A DNA stretch of 64,000 nt from Prevotella sp. Lineage in GTDB: Bacteria > Bacteroidota > Bacteroidia > Bacteroidales > Bacteroidaceae. Location of the stretch: contig JAFZBK010000002.1 of NCBI GenBank assembly GCA_017561825.1, positions 1 through 64,000 of the forward strand, written 5' to 3'. The notes under the pieces were generated by a model. That model did not search any database, was not told the origin of the DNA, and was given only the letters and a program-made list of their open reading frames with translations. The translations under genes and the position numbers were made by a program. This document shows positions 35,501-43,197 of this stretch, one piece after another (within the stretch, counting starts at the first letter, position 1; each line of letters begins with the position of its first letter).

Positions 35501-35865
35501 TTGACCTCTTGGAACCGGTACGCGAGCTGGCCAAGAACGGCTACGATATCTATGCCACTGGCGGCACAGCCAAGTTCTTTAACGAAAACAACGTGAAGGC
35601 TACGGCTGTATCATGGCCCGACGAGGACGGTGAGAACAATGTGATGGACATGATTGCCGACCACAAGTTCGAACTGATCATCAACGTGCCGAAGAACCAC
35701 ACGAAGCGTGAGCTTACTAATGGCTACCGCATCCGTCGTGGTGCCATCGACCATAATATTCCGCTGCTGACAAATACGCGTCTGGCTAAGGCGTTCATCC
35801 AGGCATTCTGCGACCTGAGTCTGGAGGATATCAAGGTGAAGAGCTGGCAGGAGTATAATAATTGA
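32587..35865 (+). CDS. carB: Carbamoyl-phosphate synthase large subunit
   Basis: Makes carbamoyl phosphate from ammonia (supplied by CarA), bicarbonate and two ATP, for arginine and pyrimidines. 1092 residues, near the usual 1070-1080. The two homologous halves are both present: first half VLGSGALKIGQAGEFDYSG and ATP-grasp motifs to NPTDLRIFA; second half VVLGSGAYRIGSSVEFDW with IRASRSFPFVSK-type motif (ECNLRASRSFPF). The C-terminal MGS-like allosteric domain begins near LISSGGVKGKVDLLEP and has YATGGTAKFF. carA is not adjacent, unlike in many bacteria. rlmN follows after 16 bp. Confidence 0.97.
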   Translation: MKKKLNKVLVLGSGALKIGQAGEFDYSGSQALKALREEGIRSVLVNPNIATIQTSEGIADKVYFQPVNTHFVTEIIKKERPDGILLAFGGQTALNCGTELYQKGILKEYGVEVLGTSVEAIMNTEDRDLFVKKLGEVDLKVPVSHAVENMEDALKAAREIGFPIMIRSAYALGGLGSGICPDEATFIELAESAFTFAPQILVEESLKGWKEIEFECIRDANDRCFTVASMENFDPLGIHTGESIVVAPTCSLTEEQVKMLQELTIKCVKHLGIVGECNIQFAFNAQTNDYRIIEINARLSRSSALASKATGYPLAFVAAKIALGYTLDQIGEMGTTSSAYVAPSLDYMICKIPRWDLTKFAGVSRLIGSSMKSVGEIMSIGRTFEEMIQKGLRMIGQGMHGFVGNDHIHFDNLDDALQNPTDLRIFAIAQALEEGYSVERIEELTKIDVWFLKRLKHIVDLKHELQKYNKLEEMPDELLLEVKRAGFSDFQIARFVLKTKQSNMEKENLEVRRYRKQKGIVPSVKRIPTVASENPELTNYLYFTYTHIPAFQDEFTCANQAKEKYVAKHDIDYYKNEKSVVVLGSGAYRIGSSVEFDWCSVNAINTARKLGYKSIMINYNPETVSTDYDMCDRLYFDELSLERVLDVIDLEEPRGVIVSVGGQIPNNLAMKLYRQGVPVLGTSPVNIDRAENRDKFSAMLDKLGIDQPAWRALTSFEDVKEFVDEVGYPVLVRPSYVLSGAAMNVCYDDEELHRFLNMATEVSKEFPVVVSQFMQDTKEIEFDAVADKGEVVEYAISEHVEYAGVHSGDATMVFPAQHIYFSTIRQIKKIARKIAKELNISGPFNIQFLAKNRQVRVIECNLRASRSFPFVSKILKRNFIETATKIMLDAPYSKPDRSEFDIDRIGVKASQFSFARLQNADPVLGVDMSSTGEVGCLGDDLHEALLNALIATGYRIPKKSVLISSGGVKGKVDLLEPVRELAKNGYDIYATGGTAKFFNENNVKATAVSWPDEDGENNVMDMIADHKFELIINVPKNHTKRELTNGYRIRRGAIDHNIPLLTNTRLAKAFIQAFCDLSLEDIKVKSWQEYNN

Positions 35866-35881
35866 TATCAAGGAAGGAGGA

Positions 35882-36925
35882 ATGGAGAAGGTACTGCTAG
35901 GACTGTCGCTCCATGAGTTGAAAGAGGTGGCGACGATGTTGGGGATGCCTGCCTTTACGGGTGGACAGATTGCGAAGTGGCTCTATGCACAGCATGTGAC
36001 CAGCATTGACGAGATGACGAACATCTCGAAGGCGAACCGCGAAAAGCTGAAGGAGCAGTACACTATTGGCTGCATGCCTCCCACCGACTGTCAGGAGTCG
36101 AAAGACGGAACAAAGAAATATCTCTTCCCCGTAGGCGACACCAATGAACCCAAATACGTGGAGACGGTCTATATACCCGACGGTGACAGGGCTACACTCT
36201 GCGTGAGCTGTCAGATTGGTTGTAAGATGAACTGTCTGTTTTGTCAGACCGGCAAGCAGGGGTTCGAAGGAAACCTCTCAGCTGCCGACATCCTCAACCA
36301 GATCTACTCCCTACCGGAACGTGACACACTCACCAACATCGTGTTCATGGGACAGGGGGAGCCGATGGATAATCTGGAGAATGTGCTACGGGCTACGGAA
36401 ATCTTAACAGCTGACTACGGTTATGCATGGAGTCCGAAACGCATCACGGTGAGCAGCGTCGGTATCAAAAACAAACTGAAACGGTTCCTCGATGAGAGCG
36501 ACTGTCATGTGGCCATCAGTCTCCACTCTCCCCTGCCCGAGCAACGGGCGCAACTGATGCCTGCCGAAAGGGGCATGGGTATTCAAGAGGTGATAGAGTT
36601 GCTGCGCAACTACGACTTCAGTCATCAACGCCGCCTATCGTTCGAATATATCGTGTTTGGCGGGGTGAACGACTCAGAGAAACATGCGCGGGCTATCATC
36701 CAACTGCTCAAAGGACTGGAGTGTCGCGTAAACCTCATCCGTTTCCACCAGATTCCTGGCGTAGAGCTGAAAGGAGCCAGCGAGCAAAAGATGGAGGTGC
36801 TGCGCGACTACCTCACACAGCACGGGGTGTTCACCACCATCCGTGCCAGCAGAGGACAAGATATCTTTGCAGCCTGCGGGTTGCTGACCACAGCGAAGAA
36901 GTCATCTAACAAGCAGCGGTCATGA
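35882..36925 (+). CDS. rlmN: 23S rRNA (adenine-C2)-methyltransferase RlmN
   Basis: Radical-SAM enzyme that methylates A2503 of 23S rRNA and A37 of some tRNAs. 347 residues. The 4Fe-4S motif CxxxCxxC is seen in CQIGCKMNCLFCQTG. Also present are the family MGQGEPMDN, the conserved VSSVGI, and the reactive-Cys region close to the C-terminus (FAACGLL), where the second Cys of the methylation mechanism lies. It overlaps the next gene by 4 bp (ATGA). Confidence 0.97.
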   Translation: MEKVLLGLSLHELKEVATMLGMPAFTGGQIAKWLYAQHVTSIDEMTNISKANREKLKEQYTIGCMPPTDCQESKDGTKKYLFPVGDTNEPKYVETVYIPDGDRATLCVSCQIGCKMNCLFCQTGKQGFEGNLSAADILNQIYSLPERDTLTNIVFMGQGEPMDNLENVLRATEILTADYGYAWSPKRITVSSVGIKNKLKRFLDESDCHVAISLHSPLPEQRAQLMPAERGMGIQEVIELLRNYDFSHQRRLSFEYIVFGGVNDSEKHARAIIQLLKGLECRVNLIRFHQIPGVELKGASEQKMEVLRDYLTQHGVFTTIRASRGQDIFAACGLLTTAKKSSNKQRS

Positions 36926-37869
36926 AGAACTTATGGCTTCTTTTCGCACTTATGCTTGTTGCCTGCGACAGCAGGAACCCGCTTATCCCTAAGAGTGGCG
37001 GACGACCGTATGAGGTAGTGGTGGAAGACGACTGTGACAGCATGATTTTCCACGCCCTCGACATGGATGTGGAAGGATTGCCGCAAAGGGAGCCGTCGTT
37101 TGATGTCACCATGATGACAAACAACCGCACTGAGGATATTACCCGTCTGGCGCGTAACATCGTGCGGGTGGATATCAACCCCAAGTACGGGAAGGCGGAA
37201 ATCAGATACGCCCAAAACGTGGACGCAAAGCCGCAGATGCGGATCCATATCGTGGCACCAACGACAGAAGCACTGCAAAAGGCCATGCCGGTGATCGCAC
37301 CACAACTGCGCAACTTGCTTAACCGCGCAGAGTTGAATACGGCTATCAGTAACCTGAAGGCGCATCATCAGGACAAGGCGCAAGCAAGCATCCGCGAGAT
37401 GTTCCACACGGAGATGCTCATCCCCGAGGAGCTGACCGCCAGCAAGAAAGGTAAGCAGTTTGTATGGTACTCCAACCAGCAGGCGCAGGGCATGATGAAT
37501 ATCTGTCTTTATACCTATCCCGCCAAGGATCTCAACACGGAAGAGTGGATCATGAAGCGCGACAGTATCATGCAGGTGAACATCCCTGGAGAAGAAGAGG
37601 GGATGTATATGACTACCGTCAGAAACGGTATATCGCAGGAGCGAATAAAATTAAAGGACCAGGAACGACTTATCGTCCGCGGTCTATGGGAAATGAAGAA
37701 CGATATGATGGGCGGACCATTGGTGGCACATGCCATCTATGATAGCGCCCGTGCAACGGTGATGGTGGCAGAAGGATTCGTCTATGCCCCGGAATCGAAG
37801 AAGAGAAACAAAATCAGGCAGTTGGAAACTGCACTCTATACATTAAATACGCAGAACAATGGAAAATAG
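36922..37869 (+). CDS. DUF4837 family lipoprotein
   Basis: Exported lipoprotein of 315 residues, signal peptide MKNLWLLFALMLVAC, then DSRNPLIPKSGGRPYEVVVE, the DUF4837 start. The family is confined to Bacteroidetes and has no known function. Internal mixed alpha/beta sequence, no catalytic motif visible. Overlaps rlmN by 4 bp and pdxA by 11 bp, so the three are translated together. Confidence 0.85.
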   Translation: MKNLWLLFALMLVACDSRNPLIPKSGGRPYEVVVEDDCDSMIFHALDMDVEGLPQREPSFDVTMMTNNRTEDITRLARNIVRVDINPKYGKAEIRYAQNVDAKPQMRIHIVAPTTEALQKAMPVIAPQLRNLLNRAELNTAISNLKAHHQDKAQASIREMFHTEMLIPEELTASKKGKQFVWYSNQQAQGMMNICLYTYPAKDLNTEEWIMKRDSIMQVNIPGEEEGMYMTTVRNGISQERIKLKDQERLIVRGLWEMKNDMMGGPLVAHAIYDSARATVMVAEGFVYAPESKKRNKIRQLETALYTLNTQNNGK

Positions 37870-38965
37870 GAAAATTCGCGTGGCCATCACGCACGGTGAT
37901 ACCAACGGCATCGGCTATGAACTGATATTCAAGACGTTCGCCGATCCTACCATTCTTGAATTGTGTACCCCAATCATCTACGGTTCGCCTAAGGTAGCCG
38001 CTTACCACCGTAATGTCCTCGGCATCCAGGCTAACTTCACCATCATCAGTAAGGCGGAAGACGCACACGACGGGAAAGTGAATCTGCTCACCACCTTTGA
38101 TAATGAGATCAAGGTGGATATGGGAGAACAGTCGGATGAGGCCGGCACAGCAGCACTGAAAGCCTTGAAACGGGCTGTTGACGACCATGCCAAAGGATTG
38201 TTCGACGTACTCGTCACCGCACCGGTGAACCCCGCGAACATCAAGAACGACGCATTCCCGTTTACCAGTCAGACCGACTATTTAGAGCGCACAGCAGGTA
38301 ACGGACAGAAGGCGCTCACCATCTTGGTGAACGAACACCTCCGCGTTGGCATGGCCACCCGTCCTCTGCCCATCAAGGACATCGCCGGTTCCATCACCAA
38401 GGAAACGGTAGTAGAGAAAGCCCGCGTGCTCTTCAATACCCTGAAGCGTGATTTCATCATCACCAACCCGCGCATTGCCATCCTCGCATTGAATCCCTGT
38501 AACACCAAGGATGCTCCTGTAGGAAAGGAGGAGCAGGAGATCATTATCCCCGCCATTACGGAATTGGAGGCGAAAGGTATTCAGGCCTTCGGGCCCTACC
38601 CTGCCGATACCTTCTTCGGTAACGGAATGTACGAGGCATTTGATGGCGTGCTGGCCATGTACCATGATCAAGGACTGGCTCCGTTTAGAACCATCGATAT
38701 GGGCGAAGGAGTATGCTACACCGCTGGTCTGCCCATTATCCGGACAAGTCCTGCTGTTAATTACGACATGAGTCTGGCTGGAAAAGGACTGACGGATGAG
38801 ACATCCTTCCGTCATGCCATCTATCTGGCCATCGATGTTGCCCGTCATCGTCATGTTTCCGATACTTCCAGTGCCAACCCGCTACCCAAGCTCTATCACG
38901 AGAAACGCGATGACAGCGAGAAGGTACGTTTCGCCATTCCCAAGGCCAAGACAGAGAAGAATTAA
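37859..38965 (+). CDS. pdxA: 4-hydroxythreonine-4-phosphate dehydrogenase
   Basis: Oxidises 4-phosphohydroxy-L-threonine in the DXP-dependent pyridoxal phosphate pathway. 368 residues. Landmarks are AITHGDTNGIGYELI at the N-terminus, VTAPVNPANI, metal-binding His/His/Asp region with GMATRPLPI, LALNPCNTKDAPVGKEE, FFGNGMYEAFDGVLAMYHDQG (metal His), and the terminal RTSPAVNYDMSLAGKG. Slightly longer than the E. coli enzyme (329), mainly by inserts. No other pdx gene is nearby. Confidence 0.96.
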   Translation: MENRKIRVAITHGDTNGIGYELIFKTFADPTILELCTPIIYGSPKVAAYHRNVLGIQANFTIISKAEDAHDGKVNLLTTFDNEIKVDMGEQSDEAGTAALKALKRAVDDHAKGLFDVLVTAPVNPANIKNDAFPFTSQTDYLERTAGNGQKALTILVNEHLRVGMATRPLPIKDIAGSITKETVVEKARVLFNTLKRDFIITNPRIAILALNPCNTKDAPVGKEEQEIIIPAITELEAKGIQAFGPYPADTFFGNGMYEAFDGVLAMYHDQGLAPFRTIDMGEGVCYTAGLPIIRTSPAVNYDMSLAGKGLTDETSFRHAIYLAIDVARHRHVSDTSSANPLPKLYHEKRDDSEKVRFAIPKAKTEKN

Positions 38966-38981
38966 TACACCTACCTGACCT

Positions 38982-40013
38982 GTGGCTCTCTCAAAGAACA
39001 AGTACCAGAATATCTTCTTCATCTTCGGCCTCGTCGTACTCACCATCATGGTGACGCAGCTCGACTTCGCCGAAGTATGGAAAGGTTTGCGCCATGCCGG
39101 CTACTGGTTTTTCGCCGTGGTGGCCCTCTGGGCTGTGCTCTATATTTTCAACACTGCTGCCTGGTACATCATCATCAAGAGTCAGGAAGACAATCTGCAC
39201 ACGGTCAAGCAGTCATCACCCGTCAGCTTCTGGTGGCTGTACAAGATCACCATCTCGGGCTTTGCGCTGAACTATGCCACACCCGGTGGACTGATGGGTG
39301 GAGAGCCTTACCGTATCATGGAACTGTCACCCAAAATCGGTACGGAACGAGCCTCCTCATCCGTCATCCTCTACGTGATGACCCATATCTTCAGTCATCT
39401 ATGGTTCTGGCTGCTCGCCACCTTATTATATATAATAACACAGCCCATGAACGTTTTCATGGGGATGGTGCTGGGTTTGGTGACATTGTTCTGCCTCCTT
39501 GGTATCTGGTTCTTCCTCAAGGGGTATAAGAAAGGGCTGGCCTTACGACTGATGAACATCTTGCGTCATATCCCCGGTGCGAAGAAATGGGCACGGGGTT
39601 TCATCGAGACCCACAAGGAGCAGCTCGACAACGTGGACCGTCAGATTGCAGCCCTGCACAACCAGAACCCGCGCACCTTCATGGGTGCTGTCATCCTGGA
39701 GATTGCCTGCAGAGTGGTGTCTGCCCTCGAGATCCTGTTCATCCTTATGGTACTCATGCCCAGCGTGAACTTCATCCAGTGCGTTCTCATCCTCGCCTTT
39801 ACCAGTCTTTTTGCCAACATGCTCTTCTTCATGCCCCTGCAGTTAGGCGGCAGGGAAGGCGGTTTTCTGATGTCGGTTAACGGACTGGGAATGACGGCCA
39901 GTGCAGGAATCTTCGTGGCACTGATTGTCAGGGTGCGCGAACTGATATGGACAGCTATCGGTTTGCTATTGATCAAACTTGGCAAGGCAAACAGTCCTAA
40001 AAACAAAAATTAA
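38982..40013 (+). CDS. Flippase-like integral membrane protein (LPG-synthase TM domain / YbhN family)
   Basis: 343 residues, about eight TM helices, start GTG 38982. Family PF03706-like landmarks are YATPGGLMGGEPYRIMEL and a late LGGREGGF. Relatives are the TM part of lysyl-phosphatidylglycerol synthase and putative lipid or glycan flippases. No catalytic aminoacyl-transfer domain is present. It lies between pdxA and the sigma-54 regulator. A short inverted repeat AACTGC-catttt-GCAGTT follows the stop and may be a weak terminator. Confidence 0.82.
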   Translation: MALSKNKYQNIFFIFGLVVLTIMVTQLDFAEVWKGLRHAGYWFFAVVALWAVLYIFNTAAWYIIIKSQEDNLHTVKQSSPVSFWWLYKITISGFALNYATPGGLMGGEPYRIMELSPKIGTERASSSVILYVMTHIFSHLWFWLLATLLYIITQPMNVFMGMVLGLVTLFCLLGIWFFLKGYKKGLALRLMNILRHIPGAKKWARGFIETHKEQLDNVDRQIAALHNQNPRTFMGAVILEIACRVVSALEILFILMVLMPSVNFIQCVLILAFTSLFANMLFFMPLQLGGREGGFLMSVNGLGMTASAGIFVALIVRVRELIWTAIGLLLIKLGKANSPKNKN

Positions 40014-40047
40014 CTGCCATTTTTGCAGTTTTATGAAATAATATGCG

Positions 40048-40055
40048 TAATTTTG
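40048..40055 (+). promoter_or_regulatory. -7 element of the sigma54-regulator/LptE gene
   Basis: TAATTTTG lies 9 bases before the ATG at 40065, with TTG 22 nt upstream, slightly longer than the usual spacer. Confidence 0.45.
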
Positions 40056-40064
40056 TCAGCGATT

Positions 40065-41798
40065 ATGAATACGTCTGAACTACAGAGAATCAAACAGCGG
40101 TACAATATCGTGGGAAACAGTCCTGCGTTGAACCGCGCACTCGATGTCGCCCTTCAGGTGGCACCGACTGATCTCAGCGTACTCATCGTCGGAGAGAGCG
40201 GTGTGGGTAAGGAGATCCTACCCCGCGTCATTCATGACAACTCACCGCGCCGTCGCGAGAAGTATTTCGCCATCAACTGTGGCTCCATCCCTGAAGGAAC
40301 GATCGACAGTGAACTGTTCGGTCATGAGAAAGGCTCCTTCACCGGTGCCATCGGCGAGAGCGAAGGTTATTTCGGCGTGGCCAACAAAGGTACTATCTTC
40401 CTCGACGAAGTTGGAGAAATGCCAATGGCCACCCAAGCCCGTCTGCTCCGTGTGTTGGAGAACGGCGAGTATATCCGTGTGGGCGGCACGCAGATACGCA
40501 AGACCGATGTCAGAGTGGTGGCAGCCACGAACGTGAATATCCAGAAGGCCATCAGCGAAGGACGGTTCCGCGAGGACCTCTACTACCGTCTGAACCAGGT
40601 ACCTATCCAGATGCCGCCACTGCGTGAGAGAGGCGAAGACATCATCCTGTTGTTCCGTCTCTTTGCCCTGCAGATGGCCGAGAAATACCGTCTGCCCAAG
40701 ATCACGCTCAACGAGGAGGCTCGTCAGATGATGCTGCACTACAAATGGCCGGGGAATGTCAGACAACTGAAGAACATCACCGAGCAGATGTCGGTACTGA
40801 GTCAGGAACGCGAGATCACCGCCGAAGCACTTAACCAGTTCATTCCCCACGATACCGAGAGCACCATGCTGGCCACCATCCCCTCAAACAGCGGACGGCA
40901 CAGCTATGAGAACGAACGCGAAGCACTCTATCAGGTGCTCCAGAAACTGGGAAGTGAGCTGTCTGACCTGCGTCATGACATGAATAACCTCCGTAAGCAG
41001 CTTGATGATGCACGCAACGCCAGTTTCATCCCCTCGCCTACTGCGGTACAGAAGATTCCAACGATCATCGGGTCACAGTCGCATATCGACTCCTACAACG
41101 AGTCTCCGAAAACTGAAGATGCAGTAGCTGAGGAGATCAAGGCAGAACCTGAGACGCTCAACTTGGAGAATATCGGACGACAGATGGTAGAGAAAGCCCT
41201 GGAACGTAACAAGGGCAACAGGAAGAAGGCCGCAGCAGAACTGGGCATCTCCGACCGCACCCTCTACCGTCGCATCAAGCAGTATGGTCTGGAGTGCATC
41301 ATGCTCATCCTGTGTATGAGTTCGCTGATGTTCACTTCGTGCGCCTTCAAGGGCTACTCCTTCACGGGCGCTAGTATCAACTACAACGAGACCAAGACCA
41401 TCACGATAGCCGACTTCCCCATCCGCTCCAACTATGTGTGGGGACCTATGGCCAGCATCTTCAACAACCGACTCAAGGATGAGTTCGCCAGTCACACCAA
41501 ACTACAACAGGTAAAGAAGAACGGCGACCTCGTCATCGAAGGAGAGATCTCCAAATATGAACAGCGGAATAAGTCGGTCACCGCTGAAGGACACTCTGCC
41601 ATGACGGAACTTACCATGACCGTCACCGTGAGGTTCACCAACAATAAGAACCACACGAAGGATTTTGAACAGCAGTTCAGTTCCAGCAAATCGTACGAGA
41701 CCACCCAGAGCCTCAACAGCGTACAGGAGGAACTCGTGACTCAACTCTCGAAAGATATCGTAGATCAAATATTCAACGCTACTGTAGCAGACTGGTAA
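40065..41798 (+). CDS. Sigma-54-type AAA+ regulator fused in frame to LptE
   Basis: One open frame of 577 residues combining two proteins usually encoded separately. Residues 1-410 are an NtrC-like activator without a receiver domain: Walker A GESGVGKE (43-50), the sigma-54 loop GSFTGA (90-95), Walker B GTIFLDEVGEM and a Fis-type HTH ending KKAAAELGISDRTLYRRIKQ. Residues 411-577 match LptE, the outer-membrane lipoprotein plugging LptD in LPS export: a hydrophobic stretch MLILCMSSLMFTSC (lipid Cys426), then KGYSFTGASINYN. There is no stop between. LptE could start at the internal ATG 41301, but that signal peptide would be short and lack positive charge. Context (TPR gene, secG) is the conserved lptE neighbourhood. 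Confidence 0.85.
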   Translation: MNTSELQRIKQRYNIVGNSPALNRALDVALQVAPTDLSVLIVGESGVGKEILPRVIHDNSPRRREKYFAINCGSIPEGTIDSELFGHEKGSFTGAIGESEGYFGVANKGTIFLDEVGEMPMATQARLLRVLENGEYIRVGGTQIRKTDVRVVAATNVNIQKAISEGRFREDLYYRLNQVPIQMPPLRERGEDIILLFRLFALQMAEKYRLPKITLNEEARQMMLHYKWPGNVRQLKNITEQMSVLSQEREITAEALNQFIPHDTESTMLATIPSNSGRHSYENEREALYQVLQKLGSELSDLRHDMNNLRKQLDDARNASFIPSPTAVQKIPTIIGSQSHIDSYNESPKTEDAVAEEIKAEPETLNLENIGRQMVEKALERNKGNRKKAAAELGISDRTLYRRIKQYGLECIMLILCMSSLMFTSCAFKGYSFTGASINYNETKTITIADFPIRSNYVWGPMASIFNNRLKDEFASHTKLQQVKKNGDLVIEGEISKYEQRNKSVTAEGHSAMTELTMTVTVRFTNNKNHTKDFEQQFSSSKSYETTQSLNSVQEELVTQLSKDIVDQIFNATVADW

Positions 41799-42565
41799 TG
41801 GATTTAGAACACCTCATCAAACACCCCGAGTTGCTCGACAAGGAAACGCTGTACGATCTGCGTTCCCTACTGGCCATGTATCCGTACTACCAGACGGCTC
41901 GACTGCTCATGCTCCAGAACCTGTACCTGTTGCATGATCCCACCTTCGATGAGGAACTCAGAAGGGCTGCGATCTATATCACCGACCGCAAGACCATCTT
42001 CAACCTCGTGGAGGCTGGGCACTACAAGATCCACTCGCGGAACAATGCCCATGCAAGCAGTGCTGACAGTCAGGCACCTGCCGAAGAGCATGAGAACCGT
42101 ACGATATCCCTCATCGACCGCTTCCTCGATACCCTGCCTGTGGTTGACGAAAAAGCATCAGGCAAGAGCAAGCGCAAGCCAACCCCTGCTGATGCTGCCG
42201 TTGACTATGTGGCCTATCTCCTCGAAACGGAAGAAGAGAACCAAAATCAGGCTGAGCAACCCAGTATGCGAGGACAGGATTTGATCGATAATTTCATCAA
42301 TAACGAAGGTGGAAATTTTGAGCTGAAGGAAAAACTGGAATTCTCGCCGCAACTCGAAGAAGAAGAAATAATTGAAGAAAATTCCACCGATGAAGGCTAT
42401 TTTACCGAGACTTTAGCCCGAATTTATATAAAACAAGGCAGATATTCAAAGGCTTTGGAAATTATTAAGCGTTTAAATTTGATTTATCCAAAAAAAAATG
42501 CTTACTTTGCAGACCAAATTCGTTTCTTAGAGAAATTGATTATAAACAATAACAAAAATATGTAA
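41798..42565 (+). CDS. Conserved protein with C-terminal TPR, lptE-secG neighbourhood
   Basis: 255 residues, cytosolic. N-terminal helical domain (MDLEHLIKHPELLDKETLYDL; PYYQTARLLMLQNL), a low-complexity acidic middle, then a TPR near the C-terminus (TETLARIYIKQGRYSKALEIIKRL). The start codon overlaps the previous stop (TAATG). This protein commonly sits between lptE and secG in Bacteroidales; function unknown. The 3' third is noticeably AT-richer than the 5' part. Confidence 0.8.
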   Translation: MDLEHLIKHPELLDKETLYDLRSLLAMYPYYQTARLLMLQNLYLLHDPTFDEELRRAAIYITDRKTIFNLVEAGHYKIHSRNNAHASSADSQAPAEEHENRTISLIDRFLDTLPVVDEKASGKSKRKPTPADAAVDYVAYLLETEEENQNQAEQPSMRGQDLIDNFINNEGGNFELKEKLEFSPQLEEEEIIEENSTDEGYFTETLARIYIKQGRYSKALEIIKRLNLIYPKKNAYFADQIRFLEKLIINNNKNM

Positions 42566-42571
42566 AAGAAA

Positions 42572-42979
42572 ATGACAAGCATTTACACTTTATTCGTCGT
42601 ATTGATTGTCCTGGCTGCACTGCTGATGATCGGCATTGTGCTCATCCAGGAATCGAAGGGTGGTGGCTTAGCCTCAAACTTCGCATCTTCCAATGCCATC
42701 ATGGGTGTCCGCAAGACTACCGATGTCATTGAGAAGGCCACATGGACACTGGCAGCTGCCATGGTTGTACTCAGCGTCCTCTGTGCCTATGTTGCTCCTA
42801 CAGCCTCTTCTTCTCAGAGCGTGCTCGAGAATGTTGCTACTGAGCAGCAGCAGACCAATCCGAACAACCTTCCGGGCTTCGGTGCCAGTCAGACAAAACA
42901 AGATGCACCTGCCACACAGGAGGCTGCACCTGCTAAGGAAGCTGCTCCCGCAGCACCTGCCGCACCTGCAAAGAAATAA
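42572..42979 (+). CDS. secG: Protein-export membrane protein SecG
   Basis: Small subunit of the SecYEG translocon, 135 residues. Two TM helices with the family motif VLIQESKGGGLASNF between them. The C-terminal extension is rich in Ala, Pro and Lys (PAKEAAPAAPAAPAKK), as is usual in Bacteroidetes SecG. Starts 6 bp after the TPR gene. Confidence 0.95.
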   Translation: MTSIYTLFVVLIVLAALLMIGIVLIQESKGGGLASNFASSNAIMGVRKTTDVIEKATWTLAAAMVVLSVLCAYVAPTASSSQSVLENVATEQQQTNPNNLPGFGASQTKQDAPATQEAAPAKEAAPAAPAAPAKK

Positions 42980-42992
42980 ATAGAAAAAATAG

Positions 42993-43033
42993 CGGGATTT
43001 ATTTGGCCATCTCAAATAAATCCCGTATCTTTG
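42993..43033 (+). promoter_or_regulatory. secG terminator hairpin overlapping the tRNA-His promoter
   Basis: CGGGATTTATTT (42993-43004) and AAATAAATCCCG (43014-43025) form a perfect 12-bp stem. The same DNA holds the -33 TTTG (43002-43005), a 20-nt spacer and the -7 TATCTTTG (43026-43033) for the tRNA. So one element may end the secG transcript and start the tRNA transcript. Confidence 0.65.
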
Positions 43034-43084
43034 CACCCGCTAAACGCCAAAAGGCTCTTCGTTCATCGAAGCATAGCGGTACAT

Positions 43085-43159
43085 GGTGCCCGTAGTTCAG
43101 TTGGTTAGAGCGTCAGATTGTGGTTCTGAATGTCGTGGGTTCGAGTCCCACCGGGCACC
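43085..43159 (+). tRNA. tRNA-His (GTG anticodon)
   Basis: Cloverleaf with the extra 5' G (G-1) typical of tRNA-His opposite C73. Acceptor GTGCCCG pairs with CGGGCAC. D-arm is AGTTCAGTTGGTTAGAGC. Anticodon loop is ATTGTGGT with GTG. T-arm is GTGGGTTCGAGTCCCAC. CCA is not encoded. Confidence 0.97.
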
Positions 43160-43163
43160 CTCT

Positions 43164-43192
43164 AAAAGACATCGCATTGCGATGTCTTTTTT
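43164..43192 (+). terminator. Bidirectional terminator after tRNA-His
   Basis: AAAGACATCGC-att-GCGATGTCTTT followed by more T. The A-run on the other side lets it also serve the convergent RAYT-like gene ending at 43198. Confidence 0.9.
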
Positions 43193-43197
43193 ATTTG

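Noticed and set aside
36931-37407. 158-codon minus-strand frame
   Set aside because: Antisense to the DUF4837 gene, no supporting motif.
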